Origin: FW021-bin31 sp964422465
GTDB lineage: Bacteria; Bacteroidota; Bacteroidia; Chitinophagales; Chitinophagaceae
Length of the DNA stretch: 64,000 nt
Direction of reading: 5' to 3'
Assembly: GCA_964422465.1 (NCBI GenBank)
Contig: CAYRBD010000003.1
Span: 19,355-83,354 of the forward strand
Below are positions 9,271 to 17,587 of the stretch, piece by piece; the stretch's first letter is position 1, and the number at the start of each line of letters is the position of its first letter. The position numbers and the translations under genes are program-made. The notes beneath the pieces are model-generated. The model searched no databases and had not been told where the DNA came from. It saw only the letters and a list, made by a program, of their open reading frames with translations.

Positions 9271-10890
9271 ATGGATAACACAAAAAGATTACAGACTATT
9301 TCCCGGAAAGAGGCTTTAAAAAGAATGGGCGGCCTGGCGCTGGGTTTACCCCTGGCTTCTACGCTGAACCCCCGCTTCACTTCTGCCGCGACAAAGTCTT
9401 TTCCCAATGTTATCCCTTCGGGAAAAAGGAAAGGAGATAAACCCAATATTTTGTTTATTACGCTGGAAGGGGTTCCACTGAGCGTATTGAGTTGCTATGA
9501 GGGCAGATATAGTTCTTTTTTACAAACTCCTAATATTGACAGGGTGGCAAAAGAGGGACTGCAGTTTAACAATTCTTTTTGTAACAATGCGCTATGTGCA
9601 CCCAGCCGGGCCACTTTATTAACCGGAAAGTATAACCACCTGGCCGGTATGGAAGTGAATGGATACAATGGGAATCCTGATAATCCTAAGAACTTCTTTG
9701 ATCCTACTCAACAGACTTTTCCGAAATTATTAAAAGAAGCCGGATATCAAACCGGAATTGTAGGTAAATGGCATTTGCAGGGAACAAACAGGAAGCCGAT
9801 AAATCCTGCCGATGTAGGGTTTGATTATTTCTCTTTCAAAACCGGAGCCGGGGGGCCGTATTATAATGAGAAGGGATTTATTGAAAATCCCTCTCTGGGG
9901 AGCAAAGAAATGGTGCATAAAAGTCGTCCCGGTTATATTACAGATACCTTTACCGGATTGGCTATCAAGGGGATGAAACAATTTAAGGAGCCTTTTTGCA
10001 TGGCGATGCAGTTTTTCAGTGATCATCGGCCTTTTGATCCGCCGCACAAGTATGAACATATTTTTGATGAGGTCCGTTTCCCCGAACCCGGTACTTTTTG
10101 GGATGATTACAAAGACCGGAGTACGGTGGCGCTTAATGCGCACATGCGGATTTCGGACATGAAAGATTTTGGTCCGCCAAAAGATTATACGAGAAAACAG
10201 TTACAGCAATGGAATTACCAACAATTGATGCGCCATTTCCTGGGGACGCTTAAATCGCTGGATGACAATGTTGGCCGACTGCTTGATTACCTGGATGAGT
10301 CCGGACAAGCAGACAACACAATGGTAGTGATAACCGGCGACCATGGTTTTTTCCTTGGGGAACATGGCTGGTTTGATAAAAGGTTCATGTATGAACCCGC
10401 TTTACGTATTCCGTGGATCGTTCGTTTCCCGGGGGTAGTAAAACCGGGAAGCAAGACAGATGCCTGGGTACAAAGCATAGACAATGCGCCTACTCTTATG
10501 GATATGGCCGGGCTTCCGGTGCCTGCCGATATGCAGGGGAGAAGCCTGAAACCCATATTTGAAGGAAAAGCGCCGGGAGACTGGCCCAAATCCATGTATT
10601 ATCATTATTATGAAGAAGGTCCCCCCCATTTTGTATTACCCAATTATGGTATTCGTACGGAACGCTATAAATTGATTTATTATTATACGGTAAATGAGTG
10701 GGAGTTATTTGATCTGGAACGGGATCCAGATGAAATGGAAAGTTTGATGGTCATGCGTGGCATGGATGTCAAGCCCGGTTATGAAGAAGTTTTAAAAGAT
10801 TTGCTAAAACAACTAAAGGGCTTGAGACAGCATTATAACGATAATAGCGGGAAAGATGTGAAATTCTGGCCACGGAATGCTTATAATTAG
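9271..10890 (+). CDS. S1-family sulfatase with altered metal-site motif
   Basis: The start is placed at the ATG at 9271 (MDNTKRLQ); an earlier in-frame start at 9223 would overlap hicA. The 539-aa product has a twin-arginine-like N terminus (SRKEALKRMGGLALGLPLAS) and the formylglycine motif C109-A-P-S-R113. GKWHL and VITGDHGFFLGEHG supply further active-site residues. The Asp-Asp pair usual in the first beta strand is replaced: the strand reads NILFITLEGVPL, with Glu-Gly where DD or DQ is normal. Sulfate ester hydrolysis in the periplasm is expected, but metal binding may differ. It is only distantly similar to the sulfatase at 1634-3274. Confidence 0.9.
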   Translation: MDNTKRLQTISRKEALKRMGGLALGLPLASTLNPRFTSAATKSFPNVIPSGKRKGDKPNILFITLEGVPLSVLSCYEGRYSSFLQTPNIDRVAKEGLQFNNSFCNNALCAPSRATLLTGKYNHLAGMEVNGYNGNPDNPKNFFDPTQQTFPKLLKEAGYQTGIVGKWHLQGTNRKPINPADVGFDYFSFKTGAGGPYYNEKGFIENPSLGSKEMVHKSRPGYITDTFTGLAIKGMKQFKEPFCMAMQFFSDHRPFDPPHKYEHIFDEVRFPEPGTFWDDYKDRSTVALNAHMRISDMKDFGPPKDYTRKQLQQWNYQQLMRHFLGTLKSLDDNVGRLLDYLDESGQADNTMVVITGDHGFFLGEHGWFDKRFMYEPALRIPWIVRFPGVVKPGSKTDAWVQSIDNAPTLMDMAGLPVPADMQGRSLKPIFEGKAPGDWPKSMYYHYYEEGPPHFVLPNYGIRTERYKLIYYYTVNEWELFDLERDPDEMESLMVMRGMDVKPGYEEVLKDLLKQLKGLRQHYNDNSGKDVKFWPRNAYN

Positions 10891-10924
10891 CCCGTAATTG
10901 AGATTTAGTTAGTAAGTTTGTCGA

Positions 10925-11575
10925 ATGAATTACTGGACAAGCTTAAGCATAGAGTATTCAAACCAACGATCATATTTAGATGATCTTTTTCAGGTATATC
11001 CTACTATACCAGAAGGAATCAGAGAACTGAATACCGATTTATGGGCCTCTATAGAAAGTGCTTTTCATCGTCAGGATAATGAAAAACTACTTAAGTATTT
11101 ATTGAAGATGAAGCTGTTTCCTATAAAAGATAGCTATGTTGCATATTTGAAAAAAGATCCGAGTTCTATCAATCGCAATCCTAAGACTGTTAATCGGATA
11201 TGTGGAAGACTTTACGAGATGGGGCTTGATAAAATATATGAGCGTTGCTCAATGCCTAAGGAAACCAATCGACAAATTGGTCCTATGTTTAATAATTGGA
11301 TTAATAAGAAGTCTTTGGGTATTGGGCCGGTAAATGAGTCCGAGTTTATGTCTTCAGATTCGGATGCTATATTAGGAGGAAGTGATATAGACAGAATGCG
11401 CTTTGCAAAGGAACAATTAAATTACCATCGGAATAAAGGGCTTGATTTTCTTGCCAGATTTAATAAAGAGTATATAAAAAGTAACACGAAGATGCATAGG
11501 TATATTTCTAATCCCTATAACGAATATCATATTTTTAGTAGCCTTGTCTTGAGAGAATTTCTTTATCAACTTTAA
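10925..11575 (+). CDS. Probable type II restriction endonuclease, likely inactivated
   Basis: A 216-aa protein directly upstream (9 bp) of a DNA methyltransferase, which is the main reason for the call. Residues 60-130 (KMKLFPIKDSYVAYLKKDPS, NPKTVNRICGRLYEMGLDKI, PKETNRQIGPMFNNWI) resemble what I recall of ThaI-like type II enzymes. Residues 172-180 (GLDFLARFN) look like the first catalytic strand of a PD-(D/E)XK nuclease, with D174. The E-A-K expected about ten residues later is absent: KEYIKSNTK follows and the protein runs straight to HRYISN and its C-terminal LVLREFLYQL. This suggests an in-frame deletion or decay of the catalytic core. DNA is clearly more AT-rich than neighbours. Confidence 0.6.
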   Translation: MNYWTSLSIEYSNQRSYLDDLFQVYPTIPEGIRELNTDLWASIESAFHRQDNEKLLKYLLKMKLFPIKDSYVAYLKKDPSSINRNPKTVNRICGRLYEMGLDKIYERCSMPKETNRQIGPMFNNWINKKSLGIGPVNESEFMSSDSDAILGGSDIDRMRFAKEQLNYHRNKGLDFLARFNKEYIKSNTKMHRYISNPYNEYHIFSSLVLREFLYQL

Positions 11576-11584
11576 ATAATAAGT

Positions 11585-12739
11585 ATGATTTTACAATATG
11601 AAGGTAAAAAGACGGAAAGAGAAATCTTTGAAAGCATTCCTGATGAAGAATTGAGACGGTCAAATGATAGCGAGAGCCTCAATTGGTTAATCCATACTGA
11701 TAATCTAATTGCTTTAAAATACCTGATAACAAAGCAAAACTTGGCTGGCAGTATAGATTTGGTTTACATAGATCCACCATTTGCAACGAATAATATTTTT
11801 ACTCTTTCCGAAGGACGAGCTAACACGATAAGTAATTCCAATAATGATATTGTGGCGTACACTGATACTTTAAGGGGTAGTGAATTTATCGAATTTATGA
11901 GGGAGCGTCTTGTTCTACTTAAAGTATTGTTATCAGAAAGAGGTTCCATATATGTTCATACAGATTATAAGATTGGACATTATATAAAAATTATCATGGA
12001 TGAGATATTTGGGATAACGAATTTTAGAAATGATATAACCCGGGTAAAGTGTAACCCCAAAAATTTTGGTAGAAAGGGATATGGGAATATCAAAGATTTA
12101 ATATTGTTTTATTCTAAATCCGACGATTTGATATGGAATGAGCCTATACGGCCTTATTCGCAAACGGATAAGTTAAAGTTGTTTCCTAAAAAAGGAATAG
12201 ATGGAAGGCGATATACTACGATACCTCTCCACGCTCCTGGTGAGACCAGAAATGGGAAAACTTCCCAAAGGTTTAAAAATCTTCTTCCGCCAAAAGGTCG
12301 CCACTGGAGGAGTGATGTCTCTGTATTAGAACAATGGGACAAAGAGGGATTGATTGAATGGAGCAGTAAGGGTAATCCAAGAAAAAAAATATATCTCGAT
12401 GAACAAAAAGGTAAGCGAATGCAAGATATTTGGGAATATAAGGATCCTCAATATCCAATATATCCTACTGAAAAGAATAGTAACTTGCTTGATATTATCG
12501 TGAAAACATCTTCTAATGAAGATAGTATAGTGCTGGACTGCTTTGCTGGTTCAGGTACTACATTAAGCGCTGCCCACAAGAATGGCAGAAGGTGGATAGG
12601 TATTGAACAATCTGAAGTAGCAATTAAGAAAATAGCCTCAAAGATGGAGGCAATTGAAGGAAATTTGTTTTTAGAAAAGCCAGATTATAAATTATTTACT
12701 CCCGGAGGCGTGTTGCATGCTACGGGAATGCTCAAATGA
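11585..12739 (+). CDS. Type II DNA methyltransferase, beta class (N6-adenine or N4-cytosine)
   Basis: A 384-aa methyltransferase. Catalytic motif IV is D63-P-P-F (DLVYIDPPFATNNIF) and the SAM-binding motif I, LDCFAGSGTTLSAA, comes near the C terminus. This IV-then-I order defines the beta class; DPPF favours N6-adenine. The middle (~150-300), including GRHWRSDVSVLEQW, would contain target recognition. It follows the putative nuclease by 9 bp, so the two form a restriction-modification unit. Sampled lines contain about 25-30% G+C against roughly 45-50% in flanking genes, a sign of transfer. The stop TGA overlaps an in-frame ATG of the next gene, but that gene's better start is at 12751. Confidence 0.92.
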   Translation: MILQYEGKKTEREIFESIPDEELRRSNDSESLNWLIHTDNLIALKYLITKQNLAGSIDLVYIDPPFATNNIFTLSEGRANTISNSNNDIVAYTDTLRGSEFIEFMRERLVLLKVLLSERGSIYVHTDYKIGHYIKIIMDEIFGITNFRNDITRVKCNPKNFGRKGYGNIKDLILFYSKSDDLIWNEPIRPYSQTDKLKLFPKKGIDGRRYTTIPLHAPGETRNGKTSQRFKNLLPPKGRHWRSDVSVLEQWDKEGLIEWSSKGNPRKKIYLDEQKGKRMQDIWEYKDPQYPIYPTEKNSNLLDIIVKTSSNEDSIVLDCFAGSGTTLSAAHKNGRRWIGIEQSEVAIKKIASKMEAIEGNLFLEKPDYKLFTPGGVLHATGMLK

Positions 12740-12750
12740 TTAATACATAT

Positions 12751-14118
12751 ATGAAATATATAACCCCCTTAGCACTACTGGGTGCTTTGCTTTTCTGCCT
12801 CGCTTCCTGTCAGGCAGGGAATGCCAACAACAACCGGAAAAATCATACGCTGCGTTACGATACTTTAACAGACCAGGCGCTCCTGGATACCGTGCAACAT
12901 GCTGCATTCCTTTATTTTTGGGAAGGTGCCGAACCCAACAGCGGCATGGCGCCTGAGCGGATTAATATGAATGGGATTTATCCTCAGAATGATAGGAATG
13001 TGGTTACAACGGGAGGAAGTGGCTTTGGACTAATGGCTCTGCTGACGGGTATAAAAAGGGGATATATTTCAAAGGAACAAGCCTTCCAAAGATTTGAAAA
13101 AATAATTTCTTTTCTGGAAAAATCGGATCGTTTTCATGGTGCATGGCCCCATTGGTTGTACGGAAAAACAGGGAAAGTAAAACCTTTCAGCAAAAAGGAT
13201 GACGGAGGAGACCTGGTAGAAACGGCTTTTTTAGTTCAGGGTTTATTGTGTGTTCGTCAATATTTCAAAGACGGAAGTAGGAAAGAACGGCAACTGGCTG
13301 ATCGAATAGATAAACTATGGAAAGAAGTGGATTGGCAATGGTTTACAAAAGGAGAAAATGTTCTATACTGGCATTGGAGTCCCGACTATGACTGGCAGAT
13401 GAATTTTCCTATTCATGGCTATAATGAATGTCTGATTACTTATATTCTGGCTGCATCTTCTCCTACACATGGAGTATCTGCAAAAGTATATCATGAAGGT
13501 TGGGCTGAAAATGGTAAAATAGAATCACCCTCCGTTTTTTATGGAGATACTTTGCAATTATTCCGGCAGGGGAGGGCTGCAATGGGAGGGCCGCTTTTCT
13601 GGGCTCAATATTCTTATCTTGGCTTTGATCCGAAAGGATTAAAGGATGAATATGCTGATTATTGGAAAGAAAATGTTAATCAAACGCTTATTAACTATAC
13701 CTGGTGTGTAAAGAATCCGTTACATTACAAAGGGTATGGATCGGATAGCTGGGGTTTGACCGCAAGCTATTCCGTCAAGGGTTATGCTGCCCATGCACCG
13801 GGTGAGCAGACCGATCTGGGGGTAATTTCACCTACTGCTGCGATATCCTCTATTCCTTATACGCCTGAAAAATCACTGAAGGCAATGCGACATTGGTACG
13901 AAGAGATGTCTGATAAACTTTGGGGCGTTTATGGATTTTATGATGCTTTCAGCGAAACGGCGGACTGGTATCCTGAAAAATATCTGGCCATTGATCAGGG
14001 CCCTCAGGTGGTCATGATTGAGAATTATCGAACCGGGATGTTGTGGAAGTTATTCATGAGTTGTCCTGAGGTACAGGAAGGCTTAAAGAAACTTGGTTTT
14101 ACGAGCCCCCATTTTTGA
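12751..14118 (+). CDS. GH144-like glucoamylase-fold lipoprotein
   Basis: The start at 12751 gives MKYITPLALLGALLFCLASC, a clean lipoprotein signal with lipobox LASC; the ATG at 12736 adds only MINTY. The PF10091 fold follows: DTVQHAAFLYFWEGAEPNSGMAPER, TTGGSGFGLMALLTG, VLYWHWSPDYDWQMNF, GGPLFWAQYSYLGFDPKG, ISPTAAISSIPYTPEKS, AIDQGPQVVMIENYRTGM. It is a paralogue of the gene at the left edge of the window but lacks that gene's Ig-like domain. GH144 members are endo-beta-1,2-glucanases, so a surface or periplasmic glucanase role is likely. The RM pair separates it from the rest of the cluster. Confidence 0.88.
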   Translation: MKYITPLALLGALLFCLASCQAGNANNNRKNHTLRYDTLTDQALLDTVQHAAFLYFWEGAEPNSGMAPERINMNGIYPQNDRNVVTTGGSGFGLMALLTGIKRGYISKEQAFQRFEKIISFLEKSDRFHGAWPHWLYGKTGKVKPFSKKDDGGDLVETAFLVQGLLCVRQYFKDGSRKERQLADRIDKLWKEVDWQWFTKGENVLYWHWSPDYDWQMNFPIHGYNECLITYILAASSPTHGVSAKVYHEGWAENGKIESPSVFYGDTLQLFRQGRAAMGGPLFWAQYSYLGFDPKGLKDEYADYWKENVNQTLINYTWCVKNPLHYKGYGSDSWGLTASYSVKGYAAHAPGEQTDLGVISPTAAISSIPYTPEKSLKAMRHWYEEMSDKLWGVYGFYDAFSETADWYPEKYLAIDQGPQVVMIENYRTGMLWKLFMSCPEVQEGLKKLGFTSPHF

Positions 14119-14119
14119 A

Positions 14120-14149
14120 TTGTTTTTTTAATAAAAAGAGCTACTTTTG
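14120..14149 (+). promoter_or_regulatory. Promoter of tRNA-Ala
   Basis: TTG at 14120-14122 and TACTTTTG at 14142-14149 are separated by 19 bp, an exact fit to the Bacteroidota -33/-7 promoter (TTG, 17-23 bp, TAnnTTTG). Transcription would begin near 14156 and give a 5' leader of about 45 nt before the tRNA. Confidence 0.75.
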
Positions 14150-14200
14150 CAAACTCCTGATGGATGATGCCGGCTTTTGCTAAAGCTTCGGTAGAAAATG

Positions 14201-14277
14201 GGGGGTTTAGCTCAGTTGGCTAGAGCGTTACGCTGGCAGCGTAAAGGTCACCGGTTCGAGCCCGGTAACCTCCACCA
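14201..14277 (+). tRNA. tRNA-Ala (anticodon GGC)
   Basis: A full cloverleaf can be drawn. Acceptor arm GGGGGTT (14201-14207) pairs with AACCTCC (14267-14273), the D stem is GCTC/GAGC, and the anticodon stem TTACG/CGTAA encloses loop CTGGCAG with GGC at 14235-14237. The T stem is ACCGG/CCGGT around TTCGAGC. Discriminator A is followed by an encoded CCA (14275-14277). Confidence 0.97.
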
Positions 14278-14311
14278 CAAATTCTGATTTACAAGAGTGC
14301 CTCCGAAATGC

Positions 14312-14319
14312 TACCTTTG
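14312..14319 (+). promoter_or_regulatory. -7 box before rlmD
   Basis: TACCTTTG matches TAnnTTTG and ends 5 bases before the GTG start of rlmD at 14325, predicting a leaderless or near-leaderless transcript. No clear -33 TTG is visible. Confidence 0.45.
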
Positions 14320-14324
14320 TCCCC

Positions 14325-15737
14325 GTGGGTAGAAAACGAAAAAATAAGATATTGGAAAGCCTGCCGGTTACGGATTATGCTGCCGGAGGAAAATCGTTGT
14401 CCAGATTGAACGGGAAGGTTGTTTTTATCGAAGGAGGTGCGGCGCCGGGCGATGTGGTAGATGTGCGTCTGTTTAAAGATAAAAAGGACTGGTCCGAAGG
14501 AAAGGCCATTGCGTTTCATCATTATTCTGAAAACCGGGTGCTCCCTTTTTGTCAGCATTTTGACTGGTGCGGGGGATGTAGTTGGCAGATGCTGCCCTAT
14601 GAAATGCAGACCCAATATAAACAACAGCAGGTAACGGATGCCCTCGTGCACATTGGGAAGTTGGACTTACCGGAAATTTTACCTATAATAGGAGCAAAGG
14701 AAACCCGGTACTACAGGAACAAGTTGGAGTTTACCTTTAGCAATAAGGCTTATTTAACAGATGAAGAAATAGCTTCTACCGGGTGGGATCGAAGAAATGC
14801 ATTGGGTTTTCATGTACCGAAAATGTTTGATAAGATTCTTGATATTGAGAATTGTCATCTTCAACAGGAACCCTCCAATGCGATTCGGAACGAGATCCGC
14901 CGGTTTGCCGAAGAAAAGGAGTTTGAATTTTATGATCTGAGAGCGCATACCGGTTGGTTGCGAAACCTGATCATCCGTATTTCAACGCTGGGAGAGATAA
15001 TGGTTAACCTTTGTGTGCATCACCAAGAAGAGGCGCTTAGCCTGCTTTTAGAACATATTAAATCTTCTTTCCCGGAGATTACCACCCTGCTTTACACTCT
15101 TAACCCTAAAAAAAATGACAGTATTCAGGATTTAGAACCCCGGATATTTTCGGGCCCCGGTTTTATCAGAGAAAAATTAGGAGATTATATATTTAAAATT
15201 GGACCTAAATCTTTTTTTCAGACCAATACTCGTCAGGCAGAGCGTTTGTATAATGTAGTAAGTGAATTAGCGGAGTTGACGGGCGATGAAATTGTTTACG
15301 ATCTATATTGTGGGGCCGGAAGTATTGGAATTTATCTCTCTGGAGGTGCTAAAAGGGTGGTGGGAGTGGAACTGGTAGGGGAGGCTGTGCAGCATGCGGA
15401 AGAAAATGCCTGCCTCAATGGGGTAAAGAATACCCGTTTTTTTGAAGGAGATGTAATAGATATTTGTACGGATTCGTTTTTGGCCGAACAGGGGAAGCCG
15501 GATTTGGTCATTACAGACCCACCTCGTGCGGGTATGCACAAAAAACTGGTAGAGAAATTGATTGATATAGAGGCCCCGCGTATCGTGTATGTCAGTTGTA
15601 ACCCTGCGACACAGGCGAGAGATTTGGTACCTTTGTCTGAAAAATATGAAATTAAAGCCGTACAACCCATCGACCTTTTTCCACATACCTATCATATAGA
15701 GAATGTTGTGTTGCTGGAGTTGAAGGATAGGCAGTAA
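14325..15737 (+). CDS. rlmD: 23S rRNA (uracil-C5)-methyltransferase RlmD
   Basis: A 470-aa RumA/TrmA-type enzyme that makes m5U in 23S rRNA. An N-terminal TRAM domain (residues ~10-65, YAAGGKSLSRLNGKVVFIEGG) precedes the iron-sulfur cysteines CQHFDWCGGC and a fourth Cys in IENCHLQQ. The SAM-dependent domain has motif I DLYCGAGSIGIYL, ITDPPRAGMH and the catalytic Cys in YVSCNPATQARDL. The start is GTG at 14325; no nearer upstream ATG is in frame and the next internal Met is inside the Fe-S region. Which position (747 or 1939) is modified cannot be decided here; RlmD is the usual name for Bacteroidota homologues. It lies 47 bp after tRNA-Ala. Confidence 0.92.
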   Translation: MGRKRKNKILESLPVTDYAAGGKSLSRLNGKVVFIEGGAAPGDVVDVRLFKDKKDWSEGKAIAFHHYSENRVLPFCQHFDWCGGCSWQMLPYEMQTQYKQQQVTDALVHIGKLDLPEILPIIGAKETRYYRNKLEFTFSNKAYLTDEEIASTGWDRRNALGFHVPKMFDKILDIENCHLQQEPSNAIRNEIRRFAEEKEFEFYDLRAHTGWLRNLIIRISTLGEIMVNLCVHHQEEALSLLLEHIKSSFPEITTLLYTLNPKKNDSIQDLEPRIFSGPGFIREKLGDYIFKIGPKSFFQTNTRQAERLYNVVSELAELTGDEIVYDLYCGAGSIGIYLSGGAKRVVGVELVGEAVQHAEENACLNGVKNTRFFEGDVIDICTDSFLAEQGKPDLVITDPPRAGMHKKLVEKLIDIEAPRIVYVSCNPATQARDLVPLSEKYEIKAVQPIDLFPHTYHIENVVLLELKDRQ

Positions 15738-15830
15738 CAGTGTTGCCCTGAAGTCGAAGAGTGTGCAGTTGGCAATTTGCAGTTTGCAAAACCTTGAAAC
15801 CATATAACCATAAACCCATAAAACCCATTT

Positions 15831-16534
15831 ATGCCAGAATTTAAGCCTCATGGATACAGCCTCTTACCACCGGTAGTCAAAAATCTGTTGATCATCAATG
15901 TCTTGATTTTTTTGATCCAGATGGCCAGTGAAAAAATTTTTCACTACCAGTTGACTACTCTTTTTGCCCTCCATTACTGGCAGTCTGATTTGTTTCGGCC
16001 CTATCAGATTGTAACAAGTATGTTTATGCATGCCAGCATTGGCCATATCTTCTTCAATATGTTTGCCCTGTGGATGTTCGGGTATATATTGGAAAATATC
16101 TGGGGAGGGAAGCGCTTTTTGATTTTTTATATGATTTGTGGTATTGGAGCTGCCTTTTGTTTTCTGGGGGCGCAAACCATTGAATTTCANNNNNNNNNNN
16201 NNNNNNNNNNNNNNNNNNNNNNNNNNNNNNNNNNNNNNNNNNNNNNNNNNNNNNNNNNNNNNNNNNNNNNNNNNNNNNNNNNNNNNNNNTAGGGGCTTCC
16301 GGAGCTATTTTTGGAGTGTTGGTTGCTTTTGGTGTTATGTTTCCCAACAGCCTGATTTATTTTTATTTCTTTATCCCGATCAAGGCAAAATGGTTCGTAA
16401 TCGGATACATAGCCATAGAATTGTATATGGGGATTCAGGCCAGCCCCGGGGATAATGTTGCGCATTTTGCCCATCTTGGCGGTGCACTTTTTGGATATAT
16501 TTTGATGCGACTTTGGAAAAAAAGAGGGATATAA
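15831..16534 (+). CDS. Rhomboid intramembrane serine protease, interrupted by assembly gap
   Basis: Two pieces of one gene flank the N run at 16190-16289. The 5' part (MPEFKPHGYSLLPPVVKNLLIINV) includes transmembrane helices and the oxyanion motif GHIFFNMFALWMFG. The 3' part resumes at 16292 in another frame with the catalytic Ser motif GASGAIFG and the catalytic His in NVAHFAHLGGALFG. All active-site elements are therefore present. The codon phase before the gap is 0 and after it 2 (position mod 3), so an intact gene needs a true gap length of 3n+2, not 100. A second rhomboid-like gene follows at 16611. Confidence 0.9.
16190..16289. other. Assembly gap (100 N)
   Basis: Exactly 100 N interrupt the first rhomboid gene, the conventional placeholder for a gap of unknown length. 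The missing part should encode the segment between the second and fourth membrane helices, typically a few tens of residues. Confidence 0.99.
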
Positions 16535-16610
16535 TTCTTTTTAAAAAAAGGGACAACAGAAGTCCGGTTTTTTTTGTTAAATTTACGTTTTGATTAAGGA
16601 AACAAAAGTC

Positions 16611-17579
16611 ATGAGTACGCTTGCAGAACAATACCGTCCGTTAAGGAAGTTTTCTCTTGGCGATAAAGAAAATATAGTAGTACGCCTTGTATTGATCAAT
16701 ATTGTCATTTTTGCGGCTCTTATTTTTACGAAGGTAGTGTACATGATAACAAATGCCCCCTCCGATGCCTTTGTTTCACAGGTCATTCCCTGGGCGGTGT
16801 TGCCGGCGGACCCCATGAAAGTACTTACGCATCCGTGGACGCTCTTTACCTACATGTTTGTCCATCTCAATTTCTGGCTGCTTTTGAGTTCAGTAGTGTG
16901 GCTGTGGGGGTATGGAGAGTTGCTTCAGGGCTTGTATGGCCCTCGTTTTGTGATTCCACTTTATCTATTGGGGGGGCTGGCAGGCGCTGCGTTTTTCATA
17001 CTTTCTTTTCAGCTTATTCCCGGCCTGGCTTCTTCCCTGGAAACGGCAAACAGCATCAGTGTAGGTGCTTCCGCCAGTGTGATGGCTATTGTTATTTGCA
17101 CCACGGTATTGGTGCCGAAGTACAGGATATTTCCGATGCTGGCCGGAGGAATCCCTTTATATGTAATTACGCTTATTTATCTCGTTTTGACTTTGGTGGG
17201 AGAGAAAGGAGATTCTGCTCATAGCCTCCTCTTTGCCGGAGCCGGAGGTTTATTAGTAGGAGCCTATTTCGGATTTAGAATTAAAAAAGGATTGGATCCG
17301 GGCGCCGGCTTAAACCGGTTTATTTACAAGTTTTCCCACCTTTTTGAACCAAAAGATGAGCGTTATATGGATGAGGAGCATTTAAAGACTGCGCATCTTC
17401 ACCTCAGCAGAAAAAGTGAGAACTCTCATACCCCATACAAGCGTATCGGGCCGGTTCCCGAAGGTAAGATTGATGAATTACTGGATAAGATCAACCTGTC
17501 AGGGATTAAGTCGTTGACGTCAGAAGAAAAAGAGTTGTTGATCAAAGCCAGTAAGGAAAAAGGAGAGGAGATAAATTAG
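16611..17579 (+). CDS. Rhomboid-like membrane protein lacking the catalytic His
   Basis: The start is the ATG at 16611 (MSTLAEQYRPLRK) rather than the TTG at 16590. The 322-aa protein has about six hydrophobic segments in rhomboid order, LYGPRFVIPLYLLGGLAGAAFF, and the Ser motif VGASASVM (S154). Where the neighbouring rhomboid has AHLGGALFG this one has AGAGGLLVG, so the catalytic His is Gly210. The HxxxN oxyanion motif of the first helix pair is also lost (FWLLLSSVVWLWG). It may be a non-proteolytic rhomboid. The ~100-residue C-terminal tail is soluble and contains EEHLKTAHLHLSRK. It lies 76 bp after the active rhomboid. Confidence 0.85.
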   Translation: MSTLAEQYRPLRKFSLGDKENIVVRLVLINIVIFAALIFTKVVYMITNAPSDAFVSQVIPWAVLPADPMKVLTHPWTLFTYMFVHLNFWLLLSSVVWLWGYGELLQGLYGPRFVIPLYLLGGLAGAAFFILSFQLIPGLASSLETANSISVGASASVMAIVICTTVLVPKYRIFPMLAGGIPLYVITLIYLVLTLVGEKGDSAHSLLFAGAGGLLVGAYFGFRIKKGLDPGAGLNRFIYKFSHLFEPKDERYMDEEHLKTAHLHLSRKSENSHTPYKRIGPVPEGKIDELLDKINLSGIKSLTSEEKELLIKASKEKGEEIN

Positions 17580-17587
17580 TAACCACC

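Noticed and set aside
15303..15851. 182-aa minus-strand open frame
   Set aside because: It is antisense to rlmD, which has clear catalytic motifs, and has none itself.
16549..16576. Possible terminator GGAC/GTCC followed by a T run
   Set aside because: Only four base pairs in the stem; too weak to claim.
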